Assembly (NCBI GenBank): GCA_963847715.1
Contig: CAWKAZ010000012.1
Span: 496,001 to 560,000 of the forward strand
From: Acidiflorens sp963847715
GTDB taxonomy: Bacteria; Acidobacteriota; Terriglobia; Terriglobales; Acidobacteriaceae
Reading direction: 5' to 3'
Length of the DNA: 64,000 nucleotides
This document shows positions 40,343 to 49,065 of this stretch, piece after piece. How positions within the stretch are numbered: position 1 is the first letter of the stretch; each line of letters starts with the position of its first letter. The notes under the pieces were generated by a model that did no database searches, was not told the DNA's origin, and worked only from the letters and a program-made list of their open reading frames with translations. The position numbers were made by a program, and so were the translations under genes.

Positions 40343-42564
40343 AAAGATTGTGTGGCGCGGACATTCCTGTCCGCGTGTCGAAATCGGCAATCAAGTCGCT
40401 GTGGGCACGGTCACAGCCGAAACCGCGTCAAGAGGGCACGCCTTTCCTGGGCAAGAATGCCCGCGCCACACGGTTCCTGCTGCTTACTCTCATCCTTGCG
40501 CCCGCCATTGCCCATGCCTATGCCGGCCCCGGCGCGGGATTTGCCGTCCTCTCCTCGTTCTGGGCCATCTTTGTCGCATTCCTTTATTCGTTCTATGCGT
40601 TGATGACATGGCCGTTCCGTCAGTTATTTCGTTTCCTCCGGCGACGCAATGCCTACGGGAAGGCGACATTCGAGCGGGCGGTGATTTTGGGATTCGACGG
40701 AATGGATCCCGAGCTTGCCGATCGCTTCATGAAGGAAGGCCGCCTGCCGAATCTCGCGAAGCTGCGCGACCGGGGAACCTTCTCAAAGTTGCGCACTACA
40801 TTCCCCGCCATCTCTCCGGTGGCATGGTCGACCTTCATGACGGGAGTGAATCCTGGCAAGCACAACATCTACGACTTCCTCGCGCGCGATACGAATAACT
40901 ATTTGCCCTTTCTTTCGTCTGCTGAAATCAAAGGTCCGAAGCGGCATATCAAGATCGGAAAGTATTCAATTCCATTCGGGAAGACGGAAATCAAAGCCAT
41001 GCGGAAAGGCACGCCGTTCTGGCACTGGCTGGGCGATGCCGGAATTTTCAGTTCAGTGATTCGAGTCCCAGTGACTTTTCCGCCGGAAAAATTTCAGGGA
41101 GTCATGCTATCCGGTATGTGCGTTCCGGATCTCAAAGGCAGCCAGGGAACCTTCTGCCTATGCACGACGCGAATGACGAGCGACAAGTTCCGCGAGGGTG
41201 GAGTGCGTGTGCCCATAGAGAGAGTCAATGGTGTTTGCCGATCGTATGTTCCCGGGCCGGACAATCCGCTAGTCGAGGGCGCTGGCGAAGTGCGCATGGC
41301 TTATGAAATCAAGCCGGATGCCGGCTCAAAGTCGGCGCGTTTTGTTGTGGGTTCCGAGAAATTCACGCTGAAAATCGGCGAGTACTCCGAGTGGATCACT
41401 GCGGAATTCAAAGCTGGGATGGGGATGACGGCGCATGGCATCTGCCGCTTCTATCTCAAGGAAGTTTCACCCGAGGTCGAGGTTTACGTCACGCCCGTCA
41501 ATATTGACCCGGGCCATCCCGACCTGCCGATCTCGCATCCCGTCACATACTCCATTTATCTGGCCAAACTTTTTGGCCCCTATGCGACGCTCGGTCTTGC
41601 CGAAGATACGTGGGCGTTGAACGAGCACGTGCTCGATGACGATGCATTCCTCGCGCAGGCCTATGGCAATCACGAAGACCGCGAACGCATGTTGTTCGAT
41701 GCGCTGGACAAAACGAAGCAGGGGCTTTGCACCTGCGTCTTCGATACCACCGACCGTGTCCAGCACATGTTCTGGCGTTATTTGGAGGAAGATCATCCAG
41801 CCGCCCGCGACGTGCCGAAGAGTGAACGCCGCGAGGTGATTCAAGACCTGTATCAGCGCATGGATAAACTCATCGGCCGCGTGATGGAAAAGATCGATGA
41901 CGACACGCTGCTGATGGTTATCTCCGACCACGGTTTCAAATCGTTCGCGCGGTGCATGAATCTCAACGCATGGCTGCATCAGAACGGATATCTCGCGCTG
42001 AAAGAGGGCAAGACCGAGAGCGGTGACTGGTTCGAGGACGTCGACTGGTCGCGCACCCGTGCTTACACCATGGGCTTAAACGGACTCTATCTCAACATCA
42101 AAGGCCGAGAGAAGCAGGGAATCGTCGATCCTGCCGAAGTCGATGCGTTGAAGGATGAACTGCGTGACAAGTTGAGCGGGTTGAAAGATCCGGCTTCGGG
42201 CACGGTGGGTGTCACCGGCGTGTTTGTAACAGACGAGTTCTACAAGGGACCATACTCCGAGAATGCTCCCGACCTGCTCGTCGGTTACGGTGCTGGATAT
42301 CGCGCGTCGTGGGATTCAGTGATGGGCAAAGTGACCAGCCAGATTTTCGAGGACAACACGAAAGCGTGGAGCGGGGACCATTGCATCGATCCACGATTGG
42401 TTCCGGGTGTCTTATTTTCGAGCCACAAATTTGTCGAGGAGAAGCCAGCGATCGTGGACGTTGCGCCGACGATCCTGAAGCTATTTGGCCTGGCGCTGCC
42501 GTCACATTTTGATGGCAAGCCCTGGAACCTGGCCCCGAAACCGGTGGCTACGACTGCGACGTAG
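40339..42564 (+). CDS. Membrane AP-superfamily phosphodiesterase-like protein (cassette gene 4)
   Basis: 741-aa protein. Residues 5-44 are encoded by a 120-bp palindrome-ended element (40351-40470). Without them the N-terminus would read MKRL-RFLLLTLILAPAIAHA, a normal signal peptide. A second hydrophobic segment follows (AVLSSFWAIFVAFLYSFYAL), then the catalytic domain: AVILGFDGMDPELADRFM, TTFPAISPVAWSTFMTGVNP, LMVISDHGFKSFAR and AWSGDHCIDP. It overlaps gene 3 by four bases, and its 3' end overlaps the converging gene by 17 bp. Confidence 0.85.
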   Translation: MKRLCGADIPVRVSKSAIKSLWARSQPKPRQEGTPFLGKNARATRFLLLTLILAPAIAHAYAGPGAGFAVLSSFWAIFVAFLYSFYALMTWPFRQLFRFLRRRNAYGKATFERAVILGFDGMDPELADRFMKEGRLPNLAKLRDRGTFSKLRTTFPAISPVAWSTFMTGVNPGKHNIYDFLARDTNNYLPFLSSAEIKGPKRHIKIGKYSIPFGKTEIKAMRKGTPFWHWLGDAGIFSSVIRVPVTFPPEKFQGVMLSGMCVPDLKGSQGTFCLCTTRMTSDKFREGGVRVPIERVNGVCRSYVPGPDNPLVEGAGEVRMAYEIKPDAGSKSARFVVGSEKFTLKIGEYSEWITAEFKAGMGMTAHGICRFYLKEVSPEVEVYVTPVNIDPGHPDLPISHPVTYSIYLAKLFGPYATLGLAEDTWALNEHVLDDDAFLAQAYGNHEDRERMLFDALDKTKQGLCTCVFDTTDRVQHMFWRYLEEDHPAARDVPKSERREVIQDLYQRMDKLIGRVMEKIDDDTLLMVISDHGFKSFARCMNLNAWLHQNGYLALKEGKTESGDWFEDVDWSRTRAYTMGLNGLYLNIKGREKQGIVDPAEVDALKDELRDKLSGLKDPASGTVGVTGVFVTDEFYKGPYSENAPDLLVGYGAGYRASWDSVMGKVTSQIFEDNTKAWSGDHCIDPRLVPGVLFSSHKFVEEKPAIVDVAPTILKLFGLALPSHFDGKPWNLAPKPVATTAT
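40351..40470. mobile_element. 120-bp palindrome-ended element inserted in a coding sequence
   Basis: The ends are perfect 10-bp inverted repeats, TGTGGCGCGG (40351-40360) and CCGCGCCACA (40461-40470). A hairpin CGCGGACA-TTCC-TGTCCGCG follows the left end and GGGC-AAGAAT-GCCC precedes the right. The length is exactly 40 codons and the frame is open. No transposase is encoded, so it would be a non-autonomous MITE or palindromic element. No clear target-site duplication was found. Confidence 0.8.
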
Positions 42565-43111
42565 CTCTCATCCGCATCGCCAGCCAGCCGGCGCTTGCGA
42601 TCATCCCGCACCAGCCCAGCGTTCTCACGATCGCCGCGATGGTTGTGTCGTACTGTAGCACTCCCAGGCTGGAGAAAATTGCGTTCCAGTCATGCTCCGC
42701 AACTTCGGAATTGCCCGCCGTCACTAGCGGCAAGATCATGGCGCGAGCGTCCGCCATGTACGTCGCGGTATAAAGCCAGTTTTCAAAAAAGAAGAACAAG
42801 CAGAACACAAACGCAGCCACTTGCCGTTGATGGAAGAAATATACGGCGAGCAAGAAAGGTACAGCCCACTGCAGGATGGTTCCGCCCCACAGGCAAAGCG
42901 TCTGCCCGAACCATGCGAACAGCAGATGGCCGCCCTCATGCACAACCAGGTTCGCGGAATCAATGAACAGATAGCCGCCATGCATGGCGAAGGCATAGAC
43001 CAGAAAGGCGGCATAGAAGAGGAGCCATCCGCCCGTCGCCGCTTTCGAGACAGGCCGCCAGTCTTCGCGCGCACCTGCCCAAACCATCATGGTGTCCAAG
43101 TGCTCGTGCAT
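42548..43111 (-). CDS. Membrane protein with HEGGH motif
   Basis: 187-aa protein with about five hydrophobic segments. A zinc-metalloprotease-like HEGGH motif lies in ANLVVHEGGHLLFAWFGQ, at the start of the second or third helix, as in membrane-embedded M50-type proteases. No second ligand motif (such as NxxPxxxLDG) is evident, so protease activity is not assured. It converges on and overlaps the cassette gene 4 end. Confidence 0.65.
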   Translation of the reverse strand: MHEHLDTMMVWAGAREDWRPVSKAATGGWLLFYAAFLVYAFAMHGGYLFIDSANLVVHEGGHLLFAWFGQTLCLWGGTILQWAVPFLLAVYFFHQRQVAAFVFCLFFFFENWLYTATYMADARAMILPLVTAGNSEVAEHDWNAIFSSLGVLQYDTTIAAIVRTLGWCGMIASAGWLAMRMRATSQS

Positions 43112-43187
43112 CTGGAGACATTGTAGGGAGTCCGAGCGGCGGGTACGAGATTACGCTAGTGCGTCGCCCGGAGATCGTCGGTTCACC

Positions 43188-43916
43188 CTATTTTCCGAAC
43201 ATCGGGTAGTGGTTTGCGGCCGCCATAAAGAACAGCAGCGGGAACGACATCACAAAGTTCGCGCGCGACGTCAGGAATGCCTGCCGCGCCAGATACTTCG
43301 CCTTGTCTGGAATCGGCGTGCCATTGGCCGCATTGTCGGACGTCCAATTGATGATTTTCTTCTGGGCGCGCCAGATCACACCCCAGACGTTCAGCATCAT
43401 CACCCAGCCCATCCCGCCGCCAATGCCAATCGCCAGCAATTCATTGCTTTCCCATCCGTGGTTGTTCAGATGCAGAAAGACGTGGGAAGCCGCGACCAAG
43501 ATCAGGGTGTAAATGACAGCCAGCACCGGCCCCTTGTCGAGCACCCCCTTGCCGGGGATCAGGCAGGCATACATGAGTGCCCAGGCGACCGTCCAAATAA
43601 TGAAAAAGCTCGCCATGGGGACGCCGGAAGTAGCGCCTCCGTTCTTGGCGTCGACCGCGACGATTTTGCCCCAGTAAGCCAAACCCATCAGCACAGTCAG
43701 CACCGATCCCCACCGGAACCAGAACAGGGCGCGCGACATCAGGCTGGGGAGGACTTTGCCCTTCGTGGCCGGGTCGAGGCTCTTCATGAAGGGGACATTT
43801 ACCAGATTGAAAAAATACAACAGGCCAAGCCAGGTGATGCCGCCGATAAAGTGCAGGAAACGAAACACCATCAGAAGGTTACTGTTCAGATCGCTGGGGA
43901 AATTGATGTCGCTCAA
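43188..43916 (-). CDS. PuuD-like (urate hydroxylase N-domain) membrane protein
   Basis: 242-aa membrane protein with about six to seven helices. The pattern MVFRFLHFIGGITWLGLLYFFNLVNVPFMKSLDP and RALFWFRWGSVLTVLMGLAYW matches the membrane domain of the PuuD urate hydroxylase family; the cytochrome c part of that enzyme is absent. The start is TTG 43916 with AGGAG 7 bp upstream. The other purine-degradation genes are not in the window, so urate as substrate is not certain. Confidence 0.7.
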   Translation of the reverse strand: MSDINFPSDLNSNLLMVFRFLHFIGGITWLGLLYFFNLVNVPFMKSLDPATKGKVLPSLMSRALFWFRWGSVLTVLMGLAYWGKIVAVDAKNGGATSGVPMASFFIIWTVAWALMYACLIPGKGVLDKGPVLAVIYTLILVAASHVFLHLNNHGWESNELLAIGIGGGMGWVMMLNVWGVIWRAQKKIINWTSDNAANGTPIPDKAKYLARQAFLTSRANFVMSFPLLFFMAAANHYPMFGK

Positions 43917-44076
43917 GTCGGGCTCCTGTTCTAAGGCTCTGTTCTGGAACTGACGATTGTAGATGCCGGACCAAGGAAATGAAACCCGCTCAATCTACCC
44001 ATCCGCCACGCCAACTCCGGCCCCTGAACGCCTGATTTCAGCGCCGGAGCCCCTGAGAATATTGTTGCGCGAAAAG

Positions 44077-44105
44077 TTGAAAAGCACGGGACAAGGCCGT
44101 ATTGT
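44077..44105 (+). promoter_or_regulatory. Promoter of hfq
   Basis: TTGAAA (44077-44082), 17-bp spacer, TATTGT (44100-44105), giving a leader of about 80 nt. The remaining spacer (43917-44192) holds no gene. Confidence 0.55.
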
Positions 44106-44192
44106 AGGAGCCGACAGGAAGCGAGCTGCAGCCGATCGTCCTCCCTTTTAGCACATGGCGCAGCATCGAATCCCCAAAAAGGAGATCGGCGT

Positions 44193-44495
44193 ATGGAAGC
44201 CAAGCCGGCACAGCAAAACATTCAGGATTCCTTCCTCAACACGGCACGAAAGGAACGTCACAACATTACGATCTATCTAGTCAGTGGAGTGAAATTGACG
44301 GGCCGGATCAGGTCGTTCGACAAGTACTCCGTCGTGCTCGAAACCAGCAATCAGGAGCAGCTCATCTTCAAGCATGCAATTTCCACGGTGGTCATTTCGA
44401 GAGGTGCCCACGGCCACGCGGAGGGAAAGCCGACGGCGGTGGTGTCTCACGGCGACGCGGCGATTCCGAACTCTGCTTCCGGCACGGAAGGATGA
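44193..44495 (+). CDS. hfq: RNA chaperone Hfq
   Basis: 100-aa Sm-fold protein that pairs small RNAs with mRNAs. Sm1 is NIQDSFLNTARKERHNITIYLVSGVKLTGRIRSFDKYSVVL, and Sm2 is QLIFKHAISTVVIS (the KHAIST motif, equivalent to YKHAIST). A disordered Gly/Ser/Ala tail follows. AAAAAGGAGATCGGCGT precedes the ATG. It is next to hflX as in many bacteria. Confidence 0.95.
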   Translation: MEAKPAQQNIQDSFLNTARKERHNITIYLVSGVKLTGRIRSFDKYSVVLETSNQEQLIFKHAISTVVISRGAHGHAEGKPTAVVSHGDAAIPNSASGTEG

Positions 44496-44506
44496 AGTGA
44501 GTTTGC

Positions 44507-45973
44507 TTGCCTCGAGATGACTCCAGATTGAGTAGCCGTGCGAGTTCGAAAGATAGCTCGAAAAGTGGCTCGCGAATTAGTTCGCGGAAAGAGCCTAAGG
44601 CGCTGTTGAATCCAGCCGAGCGGCAGGAACGTGCGTTCCTGGTGGGCGTAGAGTTTCGCACCAAGGGACGCGGCGGGAAGACCGGCGCCAAAACCATCAC
44701 TCCCGGAGCGCAGGCAGCCCGGGATCACGCCACTAACGTGGCTTCACCTTCTTCGTCATTGCCTCCCCACGCCCCAGAGTTCAGCTCCGACGAATCACTC
44801 GATGAATTGCGGACGCTTGCCACGAGTGCTGGCGCACAGATCGCAGGCAAATTCATGCAGCGCCGCGATCGGCCCGATCCCGCAACGCTGATCGGCAAGG
44901 GCAAGCTCGAAGAAATTGCAGGCGCGGCCGCGTCGGTTTCCGCGGACGTAATTCTCTTTGATCATGACCTCTCGCCATCGCAGCAGCGCAATATCGAGCG
45001 CGTCGTCAACACGCGCGTCATTGACCGCACCCAGCTGATCCTGGATATTTTTGCGCGGCACGCCCGTACCCGAGAAGGTCAGCTGCAAGTGGAATTGGCT
45101 CAGCTGGAATACATGCTGCCGCGACTGGCCGGCCGTGGTGTGGAGATGTCACAACTTGGCGGTGGCATCGGCACACGCGGACCTGGCGAAACCCAGCTCG
45201 AGACCGACCGGCGGAAGATTTACCGGCGCGTCCGGCACGTGAAGCAGCAAATTGAAAATGTGCGCCGCATCCGCGCACAACAGCGGCAGCGGCGGGAATC
45301 TGTTCCAGTAGCGACGGTGGCCCTGGTCGGCTATACAAACGCTGGCAAGTCGACTCTGTTTAATGTGCTGACTCATTCGAAAGTTCTCGAATCGTCGCGG
45401 ATGTTCGCCACGCTCGATCCCACCATTCGCGGCGCCGAGTTGCCATCCAAGCGCAAGGTTCTGTTCTCGGACACGGTGGGCTTCATCCGCCAGCTTCCGC
45501 ATACGCTGGTTTCAGCATTTCGCGCGACGCTCGAGGAAGTGCAACGAGCGACACTCATCATTCAGGTGTCCGATGCCAGCAGTCCGGTCTCGGCCGAGCA
45601 GGACGCGCAGGTTGAAAGTGTTCTGAAAGAACTGGAAGCCGATAAGAAGCCACGCCTGCGAGTGATGAACAAGATCGACCTGTTGCTGCCCAAACAACGG
45701 GATTCCTTGCGGGACGACGACCAAACGGTGCACGTCTCAGCGGCGAAAGGGATTGGACTCGGCACCCTGTTCGATCGCGTCGATGCCCTGCTTGACGAAG
45801 ACCGTCCACGCCGCGTGCGCCTGCGAATTCCACAAAAAGAGGGCAAGATGCTGGCCCAATTACAGGCGGGCGCCCGCATCTATTCCCGTCAATATCAGGA
45901 TGGTCTAGTCGTGCTTGATGCAGAAGCTCCCGCTTCATTGCTCCGCCGCGTGCAGGCATGGGTCGTCGAATAA
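44507..45973 (+). CDS. hflX: GTPase HflX
   Basis: 488-aa ribosome-associated GTPase that splits or rescues stalled ribosomes. An N-terminal Ser/Lys-rich extension (residues 1-40) is followed by the HflX domain (DPATLIGKGKLEEIA, SQLGGGIGTRGPGETQLETDRR), then a GTPase domain with G1 GYTNAGKSTLFN, G3 DTVGF and G4 NKID. The start is uncertain: TTG 44507 or TTG 44528, since stops precede both in this frame. It follows hfq by 11 bp. Confidence 0.92.
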   Translation: MPRDDSRLSSRASSKDSSKSGSRISSRKEPKALLNPAERQERAFLVGVEFRTKGRGGKTGAKTITPGAQAARDHATNVASPSSSLPPHAPEFSSDESLDELRTLATSAGAQIAGKFMQRRDRPDPATLIGKGKLEEIAGAAASVSADVILFDHDLSPSQQRNIERVVNTRVIDRTQLILDIFARHARTREGQLQVELAQLEYMLPRLAGRGVEMSQLGGGIGTRGPGETQLETDRRKIYRRVRHVKQQIENVRRIRAQQRQRRESVPVATVALVGYTNAGKSTLFNVLTHSKVLESSRMFATLDPTIRGAELPSKRKVLFSDTVGFIRQLPHTLVSAFRATLEEVQRATLIIQVSDASSPVSAEQDAQVESVLKELEADKKPRLRVMNKIDLLLPKQRDSLRDDDQTVHVSAAKGIGLGTLFDRVDALLDEDRPRRVRLRIPQKEGKMLAQLQAGARIYSRQYQDGLVVLDAEAPASLLRRVQAWVVE

Positions 45974-46059
45974 GCCCACCGAAATCAGCTTGACGGCATC
46001 TCCGGAGGAACTTGTCACTAGCCACTCACCTGATATCACATAGATGACTGGGGGCATGC

Positions 46060-46497
46060 ATGGCGTCGAGGCTTACTCTCGTCCTTCTTGTTTTCCTCGC
46101 TATTCGCTCGGCAGCGCAAGAGCCGGGTGCCGCTGCTCAAGTGAAAAGGCTGGAAGAAAAATGGACCGCGGCCTACAAAGACCGGGAGATCGACATTCTG
46201 TCATCGCTCCTGACCGAAGATTTCGTGATCACAGTTGAGGACGGCAACACCTACAGCAAGGCAGGCTACATCACACACAGCGCCGACCCGACCGTCAAAG
46301 TGGAAATCGCCGAATTGTCGGATCTTCGGGTGCGTGTGCGCGGCGGCAACATCGCTGTGGTGACCGGGGCATACCACGAACTTGGGCGTTCCAATGGCAA
46401 GCCCTACGAGTATCGCGACCGTCTGACTGACGTCTGGGTAAGAGTGGGAAACGGCTGGCGCGTCCTTTGCTCGCACTACAGTGTCCCGTTGAAATAA
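46060..46497 (+). CDS. Secreted DUF4440 (NTF2-like) protein
   Basis: 145 aa with a signal peptide (residues 1-19, ending SAAQ) and a single NTF2-like/DUF4440 domain: KRLEEKWTAAYKDREIDILSSLLTEDFV and the ending DRLTDVWVRVGNGWRVLCSHYS. Such folds occur in many small enzymes and ligand-binding proteins. No active-site residues can be assigned. Confidence 0.78.
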   Translation: MASRLTLVLLVFLAIRSAAQEPGAAAQVKRLEEKWTAAYKDREIDILSSLLTEDFVITVEDGNTYSKAGYITHSADPTVKVEIAELSDLRVRVRGGNIAVVTGAYHELGRSNGKPYEYRDRLTDVWVRVGNGWRVLCSHYSVPLK

Positions 46498-46503
46498 TGC
46501 GAT

Positions 46504-47790
46504 CTAACTCTTTCCGAACGGGTTCTCCACGGAAGGGCTCTGCGGAGTAAATAGTTCTGCGCCATTTTCCGTGATGTGCATGTCATCCTCGAGACGAAGG
46601 CCAAATTCTCCCCGAATATAAATTCCCGGCTCGTCGCTGAAGGTCATCTCCGGCTGGAGTTTCAGTTGGTTACCGCGAACCAGGTATGGCCACTCGTGGC
46701 CGTCCATGCCCATGCCGTGTCCCAGGCGATGCGTGAAATATTTGTAGTCGGAGCCGTAGCCCGCGTCGGTAATGACTTTGCGGGCGGCAGCATCCACGGA
46801 ACCAGCCTCGACGCCGGGCTTTGCTGCCGCCAGGGCCGCACTCTGCGCTCGGTGAACGATGTCAAACACCTGCTTCATTTTGTCGCTGGCCTTGCCGAGC
46901 ACAAACGTGCGCGTGATGTCACTCTGATAACCCTGTACGGAACAGCCGCCATCCATCATCACAATCGTGCTCTCGCGAATGTCCTGCGCGGCGACCGAGC
47001 CGTGCGGAAAAGCGGAAAACTCCCCGACTTGCACATCGGCACCGCCTTCGAATCCCAGTTTGCGATGCGCCGCTTCGACGAAACCAGCAACATCCTTCTG
47101 CGTCATCCCCACCTTGATCGAGCGGTAGGTAGCTTCATAGGCTGCGAGCGTGACGCTCGCCGCCAGGCGCATCAGTTCGATTTCATGCGAGCTCTTGATC
47201 ATGCGGCATCCCGCAGTCACCGGAGTCGCACTGCTGAACGTGGCGCTGGCGGCCGCTTTTCGTAGGTTGTCGGTGAATACAAACTTTGCAGTTTCCTCAA
47301 TGCCGATGACGCCGCTGGCGATGCCGCGGTCGCTCAATCCTTGCGCAACTCGTTCGTAGGGACTCTCGTCCTCCTGCCACACTCGAACGTCAGGCTTACT
47401 GCCCTCAGGCGCTTGCGAGATCTGCTCTCTCGCGCGACCTTCCTCAAACGCCGGAGCCACGTAAAACGCGTCTCCTTTCGCGGGTAATACCATGGCAAAG
47501 AGTCGCTCACCGCCTTCCCAGTGGATACCGGTAAAGTACCGGAGTGCAGTGCTGGGCGCGATCAGAATGGCGGACAGGTCATTCTCACGCATCAAGCGTC
47601 GTCCCTTCTCCTGTCGCCCTGCGCGCTCTTCGATGGTGATCGGCGTGGCTTCGCTACGGCGTGTCTGAAGAGCTGCGATAGCCGGCGGAAGTGCTGCATC
47701 GCCTGCTTCTGCGTGGGCCAGACCGCCCAACCGGATGGTGGCGCCGATGGCGAGGGAACTATTCTGCAGAAAACCGCGACGCGAGACCAT
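46504..47790 (-). CDS. Tat-exported M24-family (Xaa-Pro-like) peptidase
   Basis: 428-aa enzyme. The start at ATG 47790 (after GGGAGGA) gives a Tat-type signal peptide, MVSRRGFLQNSSLAIGATIR. The C-terminal 'pita-bread' domain shows metal ligands: VMMDGGCSVQGYQSDITRTF (two Asp), THRLGHGMGMDGHEWPY (His), MTFSDEPGIYIRGEFGLRLEDD (two Glu). The N-terminal domain is the creatinase/prolidase type. A dipeptide or proline peptidase acting in the periplasm is likely. Confidence 0.9.
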   Translation of the reverse strand: MVSRRGFLQNSSLAIGATIRLGGLAHAEAGDAALPPAIAALQTRRSEATPITIEERAGRQEKGRRLMRENDLSAILIAPSTALRYFTGIHWEGGERLFAMVLPAKGDAFYVAPAFEEGRAREQISQAPEGSKPDVRVWQEDESPYERVAQGLSDRGIASGVIGIEETAKFVFTDNLRKAAASATFSSATPVTAGCRMIKSSHEIELMRLAASVTLAAYEATYRSIKVGMTQKDVAGFVEAAHRKLGFEGGADVQVGEFSAFPHGSVAAQDIRESTIVMMDGGCSVQGYQSDITRTFVLGKASDKMKQVFDIVHRAQSAALAAAKPGVEAGSVDAAARKVITDAGYGSDYKYFTHRLGHGMGMDGHEWPYLVRGNQLKLQPEMTFSDEPGIYIRGEFGLRLEDDMHITENGAELFTPQSPSVENPFGKS

Positions 47791-48090
47791 GAATCCTCCC
47801 GAGGGAACCCCATTATATAGGCGGCTAGTGTGCGGGTTGGGAGACGTACATATTCGCGGCGATAGAATGGCCTTATGGTCAGCGGTTATGCTTGCGCCGG
47901 GTGTGGAGAATGGAATGAGACAACCGTGGACGAGTCCGCCGGCAGTCGTCAACGTTATGTCGAGGATTGCCAGATCTGCTGTAAACCGAATCTGCTGCGC
48001 GTAAGTTGGAGTCCCGACGCTTCAGAATTTGTGATCGATTCTGAACTAGAATGACTCGTTGCAATAGAAACTGATCTTCTCGGAGGAGCA
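47791..48090. other. Spacer of 300 bp between divergent genes
   Basis: It contains the ribosome-binding site of the minus-strand peptidase (TCCTCCC, 47793-47799) and of the following gene (CGGAGGAGCA, about 48080-48089). No gene, repeat or strong promoter was recognised. Confidence 0.5.
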
Positions 48091-48456
48091 ATGGGTGCTT
48101 ATACCGCAGCGGTGGGACGGATGGTTCAACACAACATGGTGACTACGCAATTCGAACTCGACGGTTATCGTGTAGTGCGAACCCTGGGCGTAGTTCGCGG
48201 AATTGTGGTGCGCTCACGGTCGATCTTTGGGACCATCGGGGCCAGTTTGCAGACGCTGGTCGGCGGCAACATCACCTTGCTGACCAACCTGTGCGAGAAA
48301 ACGCGTTCCGAGGCCTTCGACCTGATGTTGCAGCACGCTGCGGAAATGGGAGGTAACGCCGTGGTCGGCGCCCGCTACGACGCAACTGAAGTGATGCAGG
48401 GCGTGACAGAAGTGCTGGCATACGGAACTGCGGTGTTTGTCGAGCAGGCAAAATAG
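48091..48456 (+). CDS. YbjQ / UPF0145 family protein
   Basis: 121-aa protein with the family pattern MVTTQFELDGYRVVRTLGVVRGIVVRSRSI and EMGGNAVVGARYDATEV..GVTEVLAYGTAVFVE. Members form oligomers; their role is unknown and they have been suggested to bind metals or heme. A start further in (MVQHNMVTT) is possible. CGGAGGAGCA precedes ATG 48091. Confidence 0.85.
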   Translation: MGAYTAAVGRMVQHNMVTTQFELDGYRVVRTLGVVRGIVVRSRSIFGTIGASLQTLVGGNITLLTNLCEKTRSEAFDLMLQHAAEMGGNAVVGARYDATEVMQGVTEVLAYGTAVFVEQAK

Positions 48457-48462
48457 TCAAAA

Positions 48463-48530
48463 GTAGAGATGGGGCTTGCCCCGTCTCCTTTGCGGCGGGG
48501 AACAGGGCAAGCTCCGCTAGCACGGACGAT
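48463..48530. repeat. REP-like element, GTAGAGAT-GGGGC type
   Basis: GTAGAGATGGGGCTTGCCCC then GTCTCC (48463-48488), followed by AGGGCAAGCTCCGCTAGCAC. It is the second example of the element in the rpsS-rplV spacer (2516-2593); the two share GTAGAGAYGGGGCTTGCCCC and GCTAGC. Confidence 0.75.
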
Positions 48531-48531
48531 T

Positions 48532-48951
48532 TCATTCCTTGTAAAGAAATCCCGCGACCAACGCGGCCAACATTGCCCCGCCCCACAGGTCGAGCATCCA
48601 CCCCAGCGGCAGTATCCGCGGAACGGGCGACCATGCTGCCTGGGCGAAGTTACCCGGCACGCCGGCGCAAAATCCAATCAGCATTCCGATTTTGAGAGCT
48701 GTCTTTGGTCCCGGCCCAGCGGTAGCGCGACTCCACGCGTAAACGTAAGCGATGAGGATGGACATCACGAACACGAGGCCGATCCACTGTGCCACGAACA
48801 TCGGATAACGCGGTTCCTTCAGGAACAATCCCTGCTTTTGCATGGCAGCGTAGAAGGGTGCCTGCCGCATCCCGACAAAGAAACTCCAGGCGTTCCAAGC
48901 CACACCGCCAGCGATGCCGCCGATCCACACACGAGCCGTATTCAACTTCAT
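48532..48951 (-). CDS. Small membrane protein
   Basis: 139-aa protein with four hydrophobic segments (VWIGGIAGGVAWNAWSFFVG, FVAQWIGLVFVMSILIAYVY, GMLIGFCAGVPGNFAQA, WGGAMLAALVAGFLY). I start at ATG 48951, preceded by a run of G (GGGGGGCACA). Layout recalls the DUF1761-type family, but I cannot confirm it. Function unknown. Confidence 0.7.
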   Translation of the reverse strand: MKLNTARVWIGGIAGGVAWNAWSFFVGMRQAPFYAAMQKQGLFLKEPRYPMFVAQWIGLVFVMSILIAYVYAWSRATAGPGPKTALKIGMLIGFCAGVPGNFAQAAWSPVPRILPLGWMLDLWGGAMLAALVAGFLYKE

Positions 48952-49065
48952 TGTGCCCCCCGATTGCTCTGGATTGAATGCGGCACAAGTGTACTCCAGC
49001 GGACCGATCGCGGGAATAATGAGGCCGAGAACCGAAGCCCCCACGGGCCGATGGCCCATTCGCGG

